NCBI GenBank assembly: GCA_020060215.1
Contig: JAGVAP010000009.1
Span: forward strand, 124,001-188,000
Direction: 5' to 3'
DNA: 64,000 bases
Source: Deltaproteobacteria bacterium
Lineage (GTDB): Bacteria; Desulfobacterota; DSM-4660; Desulfatiglandales; HGW-15
A program made the translations under genes and the position numbers. The stretch's first letter is position 1. Each line of letters opens with the position of its first letter. Under the pieces are notes generated by a model. It was not told the origin of the DNA, searched no databases, and saw only the letters and a list, made by a program, of their open reading frames with translations. Positions 11,362 through 20,105 of this stretch are shown piece after piece.

Positions 11362-13155
11362 GTGAAAGGGAAAAGGGCAGAGAGAGATAGCGATGGTCAA
11401 GGAGGCCGGATCGGGATTGTCTGTATCTGCCTGATTTTGTCTCTGGTGAGCCTTCCTTCAATCTCCAGGGGGTCCTGGCTGATCGACCCGGAGGTGTTTC
11501 ATGCATCGGTCCACGGCCGGACCTCGTGCCTGGACTGCCACGGGGATGTCCCGCAGAGATCCCTCCACCCCGATCCCGGCGACATCGTAAAGGAGCGCTC
11601 CGACTTTTTCAGCCCCGATCAGTGCATGGCGTGCCATGACGATGTGCAGGAGAAGCTTTCGAGCAACCTCCACGGGTCCAGGCAGATCGAGAGCTCGGAG
11701 AAATTCCGCGACTGCATCTCCTGCCATGACCCCCATGCCCAGCAGCCGATCGACGCCCAGGCCTCCCGCTTCGATCCGTCCATGCCGAGACACCGACAGT
11801 GCGGGGCCTGCCACGAGAACCGGAGCGTCCTTCCCGCCCTTTCCCCGGAGGACCAGTCGTGCATGTCCTGCCACAGCACAAGGGTGACGGAAGATCCCGA
11901 GCGGATGCAGGGGGTCTGTCTTCACTGCCATGGAGAAGGAGACCGGGAAGCGTCCCGAATCACCGCTGAAAGGCTTCCCCTCATCCGTGCTCAGGAGTAT
12001 GAGAACACCCCCCATGGGGGCCTGGCCTGCACCGTGTGCCATCCGAAGAGCACCGACTTCGAACACCGGGAACAGAGGGTGGGCGACTGCCTCCGGTGCC
12101 ACCGGCCGCATTCCGAGAAGGTCGCCCATGATGCCCATAGGACCGTCAGCTGCGGGGCCTGCCACCTGGAGGGGGTAGTCCCGGTAAAGAAGATCGAGTC
12201 TGAGATGGTTCTCTGGAAAAGGAGCGAGAAGCCGGGCGGGATTTCCAACATCCATGAGATGGGTCTGGAGAGGATGGGCGAGCAGTCCTGCGAAAGATGC
12301 CATTCCGAGGGGAATCAGGTGGGCGCGGCCGCCATGGTGCTTCCCCCGAAGAGTGTGCTCTGCATGCCATGCCATGCGTCCACCCTTTCCTTCGGGGATA
12401 CGACCACCATCCTGGGGATGGTCGTCTTTTTCGCGGGGATGGTCCTGTTCCTTGCACCTGCCCTTACCGGAAGCGGAGGCAGGAGCGAAAGGGGCCCACT
12501 CGGCAACCTCCTGAGGCTCGTCCTGGACGGGTTCAAGGCAATCTTCTCGCCGAGGCTCCTCCGCCTGGCAAGGCGGTTCTTCCTGGACGTGCTGCTCCAG
12601 AGGAGGCTCTTTGCCCGTTCAAAGAAGCGCTGGGCCATCCACGGCCTCATCTTCTATCCCTTTTTGTTCCGGTTCCTATGGGGGCTTGCCGCCCTGATCG
12701 GCTCATCACAGGACCTTCCGTGGGAGTGGATCTGGGCCATGCTGGACAAGAACCACCCCCTCACCGCTTTCCTGTTTGATCTGACGGGGATAATGCTCAT
12801 AATGGGTGTAGCCCTGGCCTTCATCAGAGGGATGGGAGACCGCCGGATGTCCGGGGTTCCGGGTCAGGACAGGGTCGCCCTCGGGCTCATCGGAGCGGTT
12901 GTCCTGGTCGGTTTTGTGCTCGAAGGGATGAGGATTGCCATGACCGGGTCGCCGGCGGGTTCGGCCTATGCCTTTCTGGGATATGCGATCAGCAGGACCT
13001 TTGAGCCCGGCTCTTCCTCTCTCACGAGCGCTTACGGGTACGTCTGGTATGTGCATGCGGTGTTCACCGGCGGGTTGATCGCCTATCTCCCGTTCAGCCG
13101 GTTGCTTCATGTCATCATCGCCCCCTGGGTGCTGGCGAGCAGGGAAGAACATTAG
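11362..13155 (+). CDS. Eleven-haem cytochrome c fused to a NarI-like membrane cytochrome b domain
   Basis: The 597-residue protein starts at GTG 11362 after GGGGAGAGG. A signal or anchor helix at about 18-34 is followed by eleven CXXCH haem c sites (CLDCH at 56-60, then CMACH, CISCH, CGACH, CMSCH, CLHCH, CTVCH, CLRCH, CGACH, CERCH, CMPCH) within the first 340 residues. After a helix near 350 comes a NarI/HdrE-like membrane domain with histidines in WAIHG, KNHPL, YVHAV and LLHVI that could bind haem b. It would link periplasmic haems, the quinone pool and cytoplasmic dehydrogenases. The downstream FAD and CCG proteins look like its partners, which is inference. Confidence 0.85.
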   Translation: MKGKRAERDSDGQGGRIGIVCICLILSLVSLPSISRGSWLIDPEVFHASVHGRTSCLDCHGDVPQRSLHPDPGDIVKERSDFFSPDQCMACHDDVQEKLSSNLHGSRQIESSEKFRDCISCHDPHAQQPIDAQASRFDPSMPRHRQCGACHENRSVLPALSPEDQSCMSCHSTRVTEDPERMQGVCLHCHGEGDREASRITAERLPLIRAQEYENTPHGGLACTVCHPKSTDFEHREQRVGDCLRCHRPHSEKVAHDAHRTVSCGACHLEGVVPVKKIESEMVLWKRSEKPGGISNIHEMGLERMGEQSCERCHSEGNQVGAAAMVLPPKSVLCMPCHASTLSFGDTTTILGMVVFFAGMVLFLAPALTGSGGRSERGPLGNLLRLVLDGFKAIFSPRLLRLARRFFLDVLLQRRLFARSKKRWAIHGLIFYPFLFRFLWGLAALIGSSQDLPWEWIWAMLDKNHPLTAFLFDLTGIMLIMGVALAFIRGMGDRRMSGVPGQDRVALGLIGAVVLVGFVLEGMRIAMTGSPAGSAYAFLGYAISRTFEPGSSSLTSAYGYVWYVHAVFTGGLIAYLPFSRLLHVIIAPWVLASREEH

Positions 13156-13199
13156 GTGGGTTCTTCGGAAGCAAACGTGTGGACCGTTCAAGGTAGAAT

Positions 13200-14579
13200 A
13201 TGGAAAGCAAAATCAAGGAATCCTTGCTGCAGATCGTCGGTCCGGAGAGCTATACGGACAACCTGATCGACCTGGTCTCCTACTCCTACGACGCCTCTGA
13301 GCACTCCCACCGGCCTCTCTGCGGTATCTGGCCCGGAAGCGCCGAGCAGGTTTCGGAGATCCTGAAACGGGCCAACCAGGAACGGATCCCCGTGATCCCC
13401 AGGGGGGCCGGAACCGGCCTGTCCGGGATGGCGGTCCCGGCCAGGGGCGGCATCGTGCTGGATCTCAGCCGCATGAACAAGATCCTCGATCTCCGCATCG
13501 AGGATCGTCTGGCCGTCGTACAGCCGGGGGTCGTTTATGCCGCACTGGAACAGGCCCTGCTTCCCTACGGGTTCTTTTTCCCTCCCGACCCCGCGAGCGG
13601 CAAGGTCTGCACGCTGGGGGGGAATGTGGCCACCAATGCCGGAGGCGTGAAGGGGGCAAAGTACGGAACGACCCGCGACTATGTGCTGGGGCTTCAGGTC
13701 GTCCTTCCGGACGGTCGGATCATGAGGACAGGGAGCCGGACGATGAAATGTGTCTCCGGGTACGATCTCACCAAGCTGTTCGTGGGGTCGGAGGGGACCC
13801 TGGGGGTGATCACGGAGATCACCCTGAAGATCAACCCCAAGCCCACCGCGGCGAGCACCGCCCTGGCCACCTTCGACGACCTGGGGGATGCGGGCCGTGC
13901 CGTGAGTGCGATCGTGCAGAGCGGGATCCTTCCGAGCGTCCTGGAAATCCTGGGCAGGGAAACCCTTCTGGCGATCAACCGCAACACGGACCTCAAACTT
14001 CCGGAGGCCGATGCCATGCTGCTGGCGGAAACGGACGGCTACACCCGGGAGGAGACGGATTTCCAGATGCGCAAGATCCTGGAGATCTTCCGCGAGCACG
14101 GGGCCAGGGAGGTCAAGGAGGCGAAGAGCGGCGACGAAGCCGCCGACCTCTGGAAGGCCAGGAAGTCGGCGTACGCCGTCCTTGCCAGGATCAAGACCCA
14201 TTTCGTCCTTGAGGATGTGACGGTGCCCATGGCCAAAGTGGCGGATCTCCTCATGGGTGTGAATGCGATTGCCGCAAGGCATGACCTGCAGATTGCGGCA
14301 TACGGACACGCCGGCGACGGGAACCTGCATCCCCAGATCCTGTTCGACGGCTACGATCCCGCTCAGGTGAAGAGGATGGAGGCTGCGAGCGGGGAGTTGT
14401 TCAAACTGGCGATTGAGCTGGGGGGCACCCTTACCGGGGAACACGGCATCGGACTCTCCAAGGCCCCCTACATGACGCTGGAGCACGATGCGGTAGCCAT
14501 GGACGTGATGCGTTCGTTGAAGAGGATGTTCGACCCGAACAACATCCTGAACCCGGGCAAGATGGCCCTGGATGATTGA
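13200..14579 (+). CDS. FAD-linked oxidase of the GlcD / D-lactate dehydrogenase type
   Basis: This is a flavin dehydrogenase of 459 residues in the vanillyl-alcohol-oxidase fold family (FAD_binding_4 plus C-terminal FAD-oxidase domain). The N-terminal half carries the nucleotide-binding segment PRGAGTGLSGMAVP and GGNVATNAGG. The C-terminal half carries GHAGDGNLHPQILFD and the family-end motif GGTLTGEHGIGLSK. Such enzymes oxidise 2-hydroxy acids such as glycolate or D-lactate and pass electrons to CCG-domain Fe-S proteins, two of which follow here. The exact hydroxy acid cannot be read from sequence. It starts 45 bases after the cytochrome gene. Confidence 0.9.
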   Translation: MESKIKESLLQIVGPESYTDNLIDLVSYSYDASEHSHRPLCGIWPGSAEQVSEILKRANQERIPVIPRGAGTGLSGMAVPARGGIVLDLSRMNKILDLRIEDRLAVVQPGVVYAALEQALLPYGFFFPPDPASGKVCTLGGNVATNAGGVKGAKYGTTRDYVLGLQVVLPDGRIMRTGSRTMKCVSGYDLTKLFVGSEGTLGVITEITLKINPKPTAASTALATFDDLGDAGRAVSAIVQSGILPSVLEILGRETLLAINRNTDLKLPEADAMLLAETDGYTREETDFQMRKILEIFREHGAREVKEAKSGDEAADLWKARKSAYAVLARIKTHFVLEDVTVPMAKVADLLMGVNAIAARHDLQIAAYGHAGDGNLHPQILFDGYDPAQVKRMEAASGELFKLAIELGGTLTGEHGIGLSKAPYMTLEHDAVAMDVMRSLKRMFDPNNILNPGKMALDD

Positions 14580-14599
14580 TATCGGTCATTGGGCCTTGA

Positions 14600-14740
14600 C
14601 GGGCTCAAGAAGGTTTCAGGTTTCGGTGTTCAGGTGTCAGGAAATGGATGGAACCGGGCTGACACCCGAAACCTGACCCCTGACCCCGTAAAGTTTCCTG
14701 TTCGATCAACCGGCCTCGGCCAGCGGCTGGGCTGACTTTT
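14600..14740 (-). repeat. Dispersed repeat, family A copy
   Basis: A minus-strand copy of the family A element: CAGGTTTCGGTGTTCAGGTG, then CTGACACCCGAAACCTGACC, then a tail reading GTTTCCTGTTCGATCAACCGG and GGCCAGCGGCTGG. It fills the gap between the FAD oxidase and the first CCG protein without interrupting either gene. Confidence 0.75.
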
Positions 14741-14781
14741 GACCGGGCTTTCGAAGTGATCAAAGAAACAGAAGGACAAAT

Positions 14782-15894
14782 ATGGAACCCAAGTATGATT
14801 TCGGGAGGAAATACCGGGAGCTGATTCTTCAATGCTCGCGGTGCGGATTCTGCCAGGCGGTATGCCCGGTCTACGGGGCCACTCTCCGTCCCGCCTACAA
14901 CTCAAGGGGAAAGATGCTTCTCCTCAAGGAGGTGATGGACGGGAAGATACCCCTGAACGATGAGTTGATCGAAACCCTTTTTCAATGCACGACCTGCGCG
15001 AGCTGCGAAAAGAACTGTCCGTCCGGGGTGAAGGTGCCGGAGATCATCAAGCAGGTCAGGAAGGATATGGTCCACATCGGCTCGTGCCATCCGGCATTCA
15101 AGGGGATGAACGAGGTGCTCCGGAAGGGCACCAACATCTATGCCGAAGACGAACCGGTGGATTTCGGGAGGGAGCGAAATCGCAAGGCCCGGTACGTTTT
15201 CTTCATCGGCTGTGTCGGATCTTACCGCGAAGAGGAGTCCACGGCCGCCACACTGGATCTGCTGGATCGGCTGAAGGTGGACTACACCCTGATCGACGAG
15301 GTCTGCTGCAGCGGCGTGCTCGAGGATGTGGGCTTCCAGCTCAACGAAGGACTGGCTCGAAAGAATCTCGATCTGATCGCGGCCGCGGAAGCCAAAACGG
15401 TCATTACCGGATGCCCTTACTGCTATCGCACCTTTCGAAACAGGCCGCAGTACGGAGAGCTCGAAAAAAAGGGGATTCGGGTCATCCACGTCACCCAGTT
15501 CCTGAAGGACTTCGACCTGGGTGTGAAGACCGACAAGAGGGTGACCTACCACGATCCATGCGATCTCGGAAGGCACTGCGGGATCTACGAGGAGCCCAGG
15601 GAGACGATTCGAAAGATCGCTCCGAACTTTGTGGAGATGCCGCACAACCGTGCGGACGCCCTCTGCTGCGGCGCGGGCGGGGGGGTGCGGGGCGCCTATC
15701 CCAAGAATTCGTTGGCCATGGCCCGCCGCAGGCTTGAGGATGCCGAGGCGGTCCACGCGGAAGTGATCCTGACGGAGTGCAATTCCTGTGTGCATAACCT
15801 CACGAACGCGAAGCTGAGAAAACAGAAATTCAGGATCTACAACACGACGCAGTTCATCAACGAGTTGATGGAGAAGAAGGAAAAGGATGAATAA
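14782..15894 (+). CDS. CCG-domain iron-sulfur oxidoreductase (GlcF/HdrD-like), first copy
   Basis: The 370-residue protein has two N-terminal 4Fe-4S ferredoxin clusters (C18, C21, C24, C28 and a second CTTCASCEKNCP set near 70-81) followed by two cysteine-rich CCG domains (CCSGVLEDVG, and HDPCDLGRHCG ... CCGAGGGVRG). This layout is shared by GlcF, LldE-type and heterodisulfide reductase HdrD-like subunits, which carry electrons between a flavin dehydrogenase and a membrane or thiol acceptor. It lies 12 bases before the lipoyl-protein gene, and a second similar protein follows, so it is probably a subunit of one complex. Confidence 0.9.
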   Translation: MEPKYDFGRKYRELILQCSRCGFCQAVCPVYGATLRPAYNSRGKMLLLKEVMDGKIPLNDELIETLFQCTTCASCEKNCPSGVKVPEIIKQVRKDMVHIGSCHPAFKGMNEVLRKGTNIYAEDEPVDFGRERNRKARYVFFIGCVGSYREEESTAATLDLLDRLKVDYTLIDEVCCSGVLEDVGFQLNEGLARKNLDLIAAAEAKTVITGCPYCYRTFRNRPQYGELEKKGIRVIHVTQFLKDFDLGVKTDKRVTYHDPCDLGRHCGIYEEPRETIRKIAPNFVEMPHNRADALCCGAGGGVRGAYPKNSLAMARRRLEDAEAVHAEVILTECNSCVHNLTNAKLRKQKFRIYNTTQFINELMEKKEKDE

Positions 15895-15906
15895 GGAGGC
15901 GGAACC

Positions 15907-16329
15907 ATGGACATTCAGGGATACAACATGCCGGACGAGCTGTACTACGAGGAGAATCACTTCTGGGTGAAGGAGGAGGGCGATCTGCTGGTCATGGGAA
16001 TGGACGACTTTGCCCAGAAGATGGCCGGCGAAATCGTCTATGTGCAGCTTCCGGACGAAGGGAAGGCCATTCAGGCGGGGAAGAAATTCGCCAAGATCGA
16101 ATCCGGCAAATGGCTGGGGAAGGTCTATGCGCCGGTGAACGGCGAAATCGCCGCCGTCAACGAGGAGCTCGAGAACAATCCGGGCCTTATCAACGAGGAC
16201 TGCTATGGAAAAGGATGGCTGTATAAGATCAAACCCGAGGACAAGGGGGAACTGTCCAAGCTGATCCGCGGCCCCCAGGCCGTCGAGAAATGGGTCCTCG
16301 CGGATATCGAGAAGTACGCACAGAAGTGA
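15907..16329 (+). CDS. GcvH-like lipoyl carrier protein
   Basis: A 140-residue H-protein homologue with the lipoyl-domain core. The lysine expected to carry lipoate is Lys68 in IESGKWLGK, matching the ESxK site of GcvH. Upstream residues GMDDFAQKMAGEIVYVQLP also follow the H-protein pattern. No glycine cleavage genes (gcvT, gcvP) are near. Instead it sits between two CCG Fe-S proteins and after an FAD dehydrogenase, like the lipoate-binding proteins of sHdr systems. I infer a redox or acyl-carrier role in that complex rather than glycine cleavage. GGAGGCGGAACC precedes ATG 15907. Confidence 0.88.
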   Translation: MDIQGYNMPDELYYEENHFWVKEEGDLLVMGMDDFAQKMAGEIVYVQLPDEGKAIQAGKKFAKIESGKWLGKVYAPVNGEIAAVNEELENNPGLINEDCYGKGWLYKIKPEDKGELSKLIRGPQAVEKWVLADIEKYAQK

Positions 16330-16480
16330 AGAAGTGGGTGATTAGGGAGGAAGCAGTAAGCAGTCTAACCAGGGATCAGGTGATCATAAAGCCGGCGATC
16401 GGAAGCAGTGGTGGAGGAGTGAGATCTTCCCAGGCCCTGTGACCGGTGACCGATGAAAATTGATCCATGATCCATGATCC

Positions 16481-17674
16481 ATGTCTATGGCAAACCAGGA
16501 CTACACCGTAAGACAGATCCTCCAGATGGGCGCCTGCACCGGCTGCGGGTATTGCGTGGACGTCTGCCCGGCCGTCAGCGCATCCGGCCGGGGTGAACTC
16601 TCCGCCCTCTATCGAATGAAGGGCCTCAAGGAGCTCCTGAGGGCGAGGACGGGTCTCTTCAGGAGGCTTCTGGGAAAGAAGAACCCTTCGGAAGAGGAGT
16701 TGAAGGCCTTCGGCGAGACCGTTTTCCGGTGCACCCTCTGCGGCAACTGCCAGGAGGTCTGCCCTTCCGGCATCCACTTGAAGGATCTCTGGACATCGAT
16801 CCGCCAGGACCTGGTCCATTCCGGTTCCTACCCGGCAAAGATCGACATGATCCGGGACAACCTGAAAGAGAGCTACAATGTCTTTGCCGAGGACAACGAG
16901 GAACGGTGCGACTGGGTGGAGGATGTGTCGGATGCACCGGACCACGGTTATGTGAAGGACCGTGCGGAGATCGTCTATTTCACCGGTTGCGTGGCCTCCT
17001 ATTTCCCGCTTGCCCAGAAGATCCCCGTCGCCCTGGCCGAGGTCCTGGATGTCTCCGGCGTGGACTTCACGCTCCTGGGACAGGAGGAATGGTGCTGCGG
17101 TTTTCCGCTGGTGGGGGCAGGGCTGCGGGAATTTCTCCAGACCTTCATCGACCACAATATCGATGCGGTGCGGTCCAGAGGCGCAAAACGGGTGGTCTTT
17201 GCCTGTCCTTCCTGTTTTCAGATGTGGAGGGAGCACTACCCACGGGAATTCCCCATCTCCCATGCATCGCAGCTCCTGGAGGAGCTCGTGAAGGCCGGGA
17301 GGGTGCCGTTCAAGGAGCTTGACCTGACCGTCACCTACCATGATCCATGCGACCTGGGGCGCGGTGCCAGGGTGTTTGAGGAGCCGAGGGACCTGATCCG
17401 CTCCATCCCGGGGGTGAAGCTGGTGGAGCTTCCCCGCAATCGCGAGGATTGCCAGTGCTGCGGGGGAGGGGGCAACCTTGAGATGATCGACGGAAAGCTC
17501 TCCTCCGAGATCGCGAAGCGGAAGATCGATGAGGTGATCGGCACCGGTGCAAAGGCGGTGGTGACCTCCTGCCAGCAGTGCGTGAGGACCATGACGACTT
17601 TCGTGAAGCGGAACAAGGTCCCCATCGAGGTGATGGACATCGCCCAGCTCGTACGCAAGGCGTTGAAGCGCTGA
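16481..17674 (+). CDS. CCG-domain iron-sulfur oxidoreductase (HdrD-like), second copy
   Basis: This 397-residue paralogue of the protein at 14782 has the same layout. The ferredoxin-type clusters are at C19, C22, C25, C29 and near 85-96 (CTLCGNCQEVCP). CCG domains follow (EEWCCGFPLVGAG with CPSCF, and HDPCDLGRGAR ... CCGGGGNLEM). The start may be ATG 16481 or 16487 (MANQDYTV); a short direct repeat (TGATCCATGATCCATG) lies immediately upstream and no clear ribosome site is seen. It is probably the second electron-transfer subunit of the FAD/lipoyl/CCG module. Confidence 0.88.
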   Translation: MSMANQDYTVRQILQMGACTGCGYCVDVCPAVSASGRGELSALYRMKGLKELLRARTGLFRRLLGKKNPSEEELKAFGETVFRCTLCGNCQEVCPSGIHLKDLWTSIRQDLVHSGSYPAKIDMIRDNLKESYNVFAEDNEERCDWVEDVSDAPDHGYVKDRAEIVYFTGCVASYFPLAQKIPVALAEVLDVSGVDFTLLGQEEWCCGFPLVGAGLREFLQTFIDHNIDAVRSRGAKRVVFACPSCFQMWREHYPREFPISHASQLLEELVKAGRVPFKELDLTVTYHDPCDLGRGARVFEEPRDLIRSIPGVKLVELPRNREDCQCCGGGGNLEMIDGKLSSEIAKRKIDEVIGTGAKAVVTSCQQCVRTMTTFVKRNKVPIEVMDIAQLVRKALKR

Positions 17675-17723
17675 CTCAACCGTTTTCTCGATAGCCCCGG
17701 GCTGAAACGGAGATGGGGGTTGT

Positions 17724-18341
17724 GTGGCCGAACAGGATGTCTTCATCAACTCCGGCGATCTGAAACTCGAAGCCCTGCTGGAAGATCTCCCGGGCGACAA
17801 GGGTGTCGTCGCCACCCACCCCCATCCCCTTTATGGCGGGGAGATGCACAACCACGTGGTGGAAGCGGTCGTGGAGGCTTACCGCAACAGGGGCTACAGC
17901 ACCCTCCGTTTCAATTTCCGGGGCGTGGGGAAGAGCGGGGGATCTCATGACCAGGGCAGGGGGGAGCAGAGGGACGTCGAGTCCGCCCTGGCGTACATGT
18001 GCTCTCTCGGAAAGAATCGACTGGACCTGGCCGGCTACTCCTTCGGCGCCTGGGTCAATGCACTGGGAATCGACAGGTTCGAACAGGCTCGCAGGATCGT
18101 CATGGTCTCCCCTCCGGTCAGCTTCATGGATTTCGGTTTTCTCCGGCCGAACCCCAAGATCCGTCTGATCGTCACGGGCTCGCGCGACGACATCGCCGAC
18201 CCAAGCACGATCGATCGTCTTCGCGCGGGTTGGGGGCCCGAAGCGCTTCTGCGTGTCATCCCGAACGCGGATCACTTCTATGGAGGAAAGATCAGAGAGC
18301 TCCAGTCCGTCATCACCGATTTTCTGGACCGGGAGGTCTAG
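17724..18341 (+). CDS. Alpha/beta hydrolase
   Basis: A 205-residue alpha/beta-hydrolase of the short family lacking a lid. The oxyanion region HPHPLYGGEMHN is at 32-43. The nucleophile Ser106 is in GYSFGAW. An acidic residue lies around TGSRDDIAD and the catalytic His is in NADHFYGG. It starts at a GTG. It follows the CCG protein by 49 bases on the same strand. Substrate unknown; related proteins are usually annotated only as esterase-like hydrolases. Confidence 0.8.
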   Translation: MAEQDVFINSGDLKLEALLEDLPGDKGVVATHPHPLYGGEMHNHVVEAVVEAYRNRGYSTLRFNFRGVGKSGGSHDQGRGEQRDVESALAYMCSLGKNRLDLAGYSFGAWVNALGIDRFEQARRIVMVSPPVSFMDFGFLRPNPKIRLIVTGSRDDIADPSTIDRLRAGWGPEALLRVIPNADHFYGGKIRELQSVITDFLDREV

Positions 18342-18419
18342 CCGTGAACCGGGGCTGTTGGACCTGGATGACGGGCGCAGCCGGGAAAACATGTTCCGGA
18401 AGAATGGAATGATGGAACC

Positions 18420-19949
18420 ATGGAAGAATGGGTTTCAAAGCAGAAAGGGATCTTGCAGCGGTCCATCTTGTTTTTCTCCTCCAATATTCCACCATTCCAA
18501 CGTTCCGATGTTCCGATTGGTCCGCGCCATGAACTTCACCCCCCCCGGCTGCACCGAAGCCGGCCCTTCTCGTTTCGGATTCTCACACGTGCGTCTATCC
18601 GACCATGGGGGCTGTCGATCCTGGCAGCCCTTATCCTCTTCTCAGACGCTGCGGCGCAGGCATCCTCGCGGCGGACACCGATCGTTGTGGCGGTTGAGAA
18701 GGTCGGCCCTGCGGTGGTGAACATCAGCACCACGGTGACGGAGCGGGTAAATCCGTTCTTTCCCTTTCATGGGGAGGAGTTCTTCAGGGATTTCTTCCCG
18801 GAGATGTTCTCTCAGCAGTACACCCGGTCGAGTCTCGGCTCGGGGCTGATCATCGACGGCGAAAAGGGCCATGCGGTCACGAATCACCATGTGGTGGCAA
18901 GGGCTACCGAGATCAAGATCATCACCGCCGATCAGAAAGAGTACAAGGCCAAGGTGATCGGATCGGATCCGCGCTCCGACCTCGCCGTACTGCGGATCGA
19001 AAAGGATCATAGACTGCCGGAGGTTCCGCTGGGCAAGTCGGATGACCTCATGATCGGAGAGACGGTGATCGCCATCGGCAATCCCTTCGGACTGTCCCAT
19101 ACCGTGACGACCGGCGTCATCAGCGCCATGGATCGTTCCGTCCGGGCGGAGGACCAGGTCTATCGCAACTTCATCCAGACCGACGCCTCCATCAATCCGG
19201 GGAACAGCGGCGGGCCTCTCCTCAACATCGACGGCGAGGTGATCGGCATCAACACGGCCATCTACCAGAAGGCCCAGGGGATCGGCTTTGCCATCCCGGT
19301 CGACAAGGTGCGCCGTGTCGTCCATGAGTTGCTGAGGTCCGGAGAGGTTCGTATCCCCTGGCTCGGATTGGACGTCCAGGAGCTTACGCCTGACCTGAAG
19401 AAGGCGTTCCAGCTGAACGAACACTCCGGGGGCATCCTGGTGAGCGATATCGCCCAAGGCAGCCCGGCTGAACAGACCGACCTGAAACGGGGCGATGTGT
19501 TGACGAAGATCGAGAATCTTCCCTTGAAGGAGGTCTCGGATTACAGGGACGCCCTTGCCGAGTTCACGCCGGGCGAGCCGCTCCGCTTGACCATCCTCCG
19601 CCGGGGGCAGGAGCGTTCCATCTCGATCCAGCCGGGTGTCTTCCCTCCCGGGAGGGCGATCGAAACCGTGTTCAGGCGCACGGGGATCCTGGTTTCGGAT
19701 GCGGATCCGAAGACCATCCGGGAGTACGGACTGAAAGGAGGAGGGGTCGTCATCGAGAAGGTGCGCAAGGATTCCGAGGCCGGCAGGATCGGGCTTCAGT
19801 CCGGTGACCTGGTCCTGAAAATAAACGATTTCCCCGTCCCGAATCTGGAGGAGTTCAAGAATGCGGTGAGCCGCTCCCACCATCTGCCGTCGATCACCCT
19901 GCTGGTGCGCCGCGGCCCGTACGGCTATTCATTGACGCTGCGGTTCTAG
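18420..19949 (+). CDS. Periplasmic serine protease of the DegQ/DegP (HtrA) family
   Basis: This is a trypsin-like HtrA protease for periplasmic protein quality control. Residues of the catalytic triad are visible: His in TNHHVVA (near 158), Asp in RSDLAVL and Ser in GNSGGPL (near 262). Two PDZ domains follow, at about 320-400 and 430-505. A signal-like hydrophobic stretch (WGLSILAALILFSDAAAQA) ends near residue 80, so the true start is probably downstream of ATG 18420. No in-frame ATG with a good ribosome site exists nearer, so the start is uncertain. The first 90 bases overlap a dispersed repeat (GAATGATGGAACCATGG; CCACCATTCCAACG). Confidence 0.85.
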   Translation: MEEWVSKQKGILQRSILFFSSNIPPFQRSDVPIGPRHELHPPRLHRSRPFSFRILTRASIRPWGLSILAALILFSDAAAQASSRRTPIVVAVEKVGPAVVNISTTVTERVNPFFPFHGEEFFRDFFPEMFSQQYTRSSLGSGLIIDGEKGHAVTNHHVVARATEIKIITADQKEYKAKVIGSDPRSDLAVLRIEKDHRLPEVPLGKSDDLMIGETVIAIGNPFGLSHTVTTGVISAMDRSVRAEDQVYRNFIQTDASINPGNSGGPLLNIDGEVIGINTAIYQKAQGIGFAIPVDKVRRVVHELLRSGEVRIPWLGLDVQELTPDLKKAFQLNEHSGGILVSDIAQGSPAEQTDLKRGDVLTKIENLPLKEVSDYRDALAEFTPGEPLRLTILRRGQERSISIQPGVFPPGRAIETVFRRTGILVSDADPKTIREYGLKGGGVVIEKVRKDSEAGRIGLQSGDLVLKINDFPVPNLEEFKNAVSRSHHLPSITLLVRRGPYGYSLTLRF

Positions 19950-19956
19950 AGATCGA

Positions 19957-20102
19957 TGCAGGATGCAGGATCCAAGATGCAGGGTGAAATAGAGAAGATG
20001 AGAACGTGAGAGGTCTTGTGCTGATTCTCTGAACTTCTCATCTTTTTGGTTCACATCTTTTGCAGCTTGTAGCCTGGATCCTCCATCCTGGATCCTGTAT
20101 CC
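19957..20102. repeat. Dispersed palindromic repeat, family B, between convergent genes
   Basis: The left arm GATGCAGGATGCAGGATCC and the right arm GGATCCTCCATCCTGGATCC with GTATCC are roughly complementary and flank an AT-richer centre. An inner pair (GAGAAGATGAGAA with TTCTCATCTTTT) also folds. It lies exactly between the ends of the protease gene and the convergent kinase gene and could act as a bidirectional transcription stop. Confidence 0.6.
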
Positions 20103-20105
20103 TTT

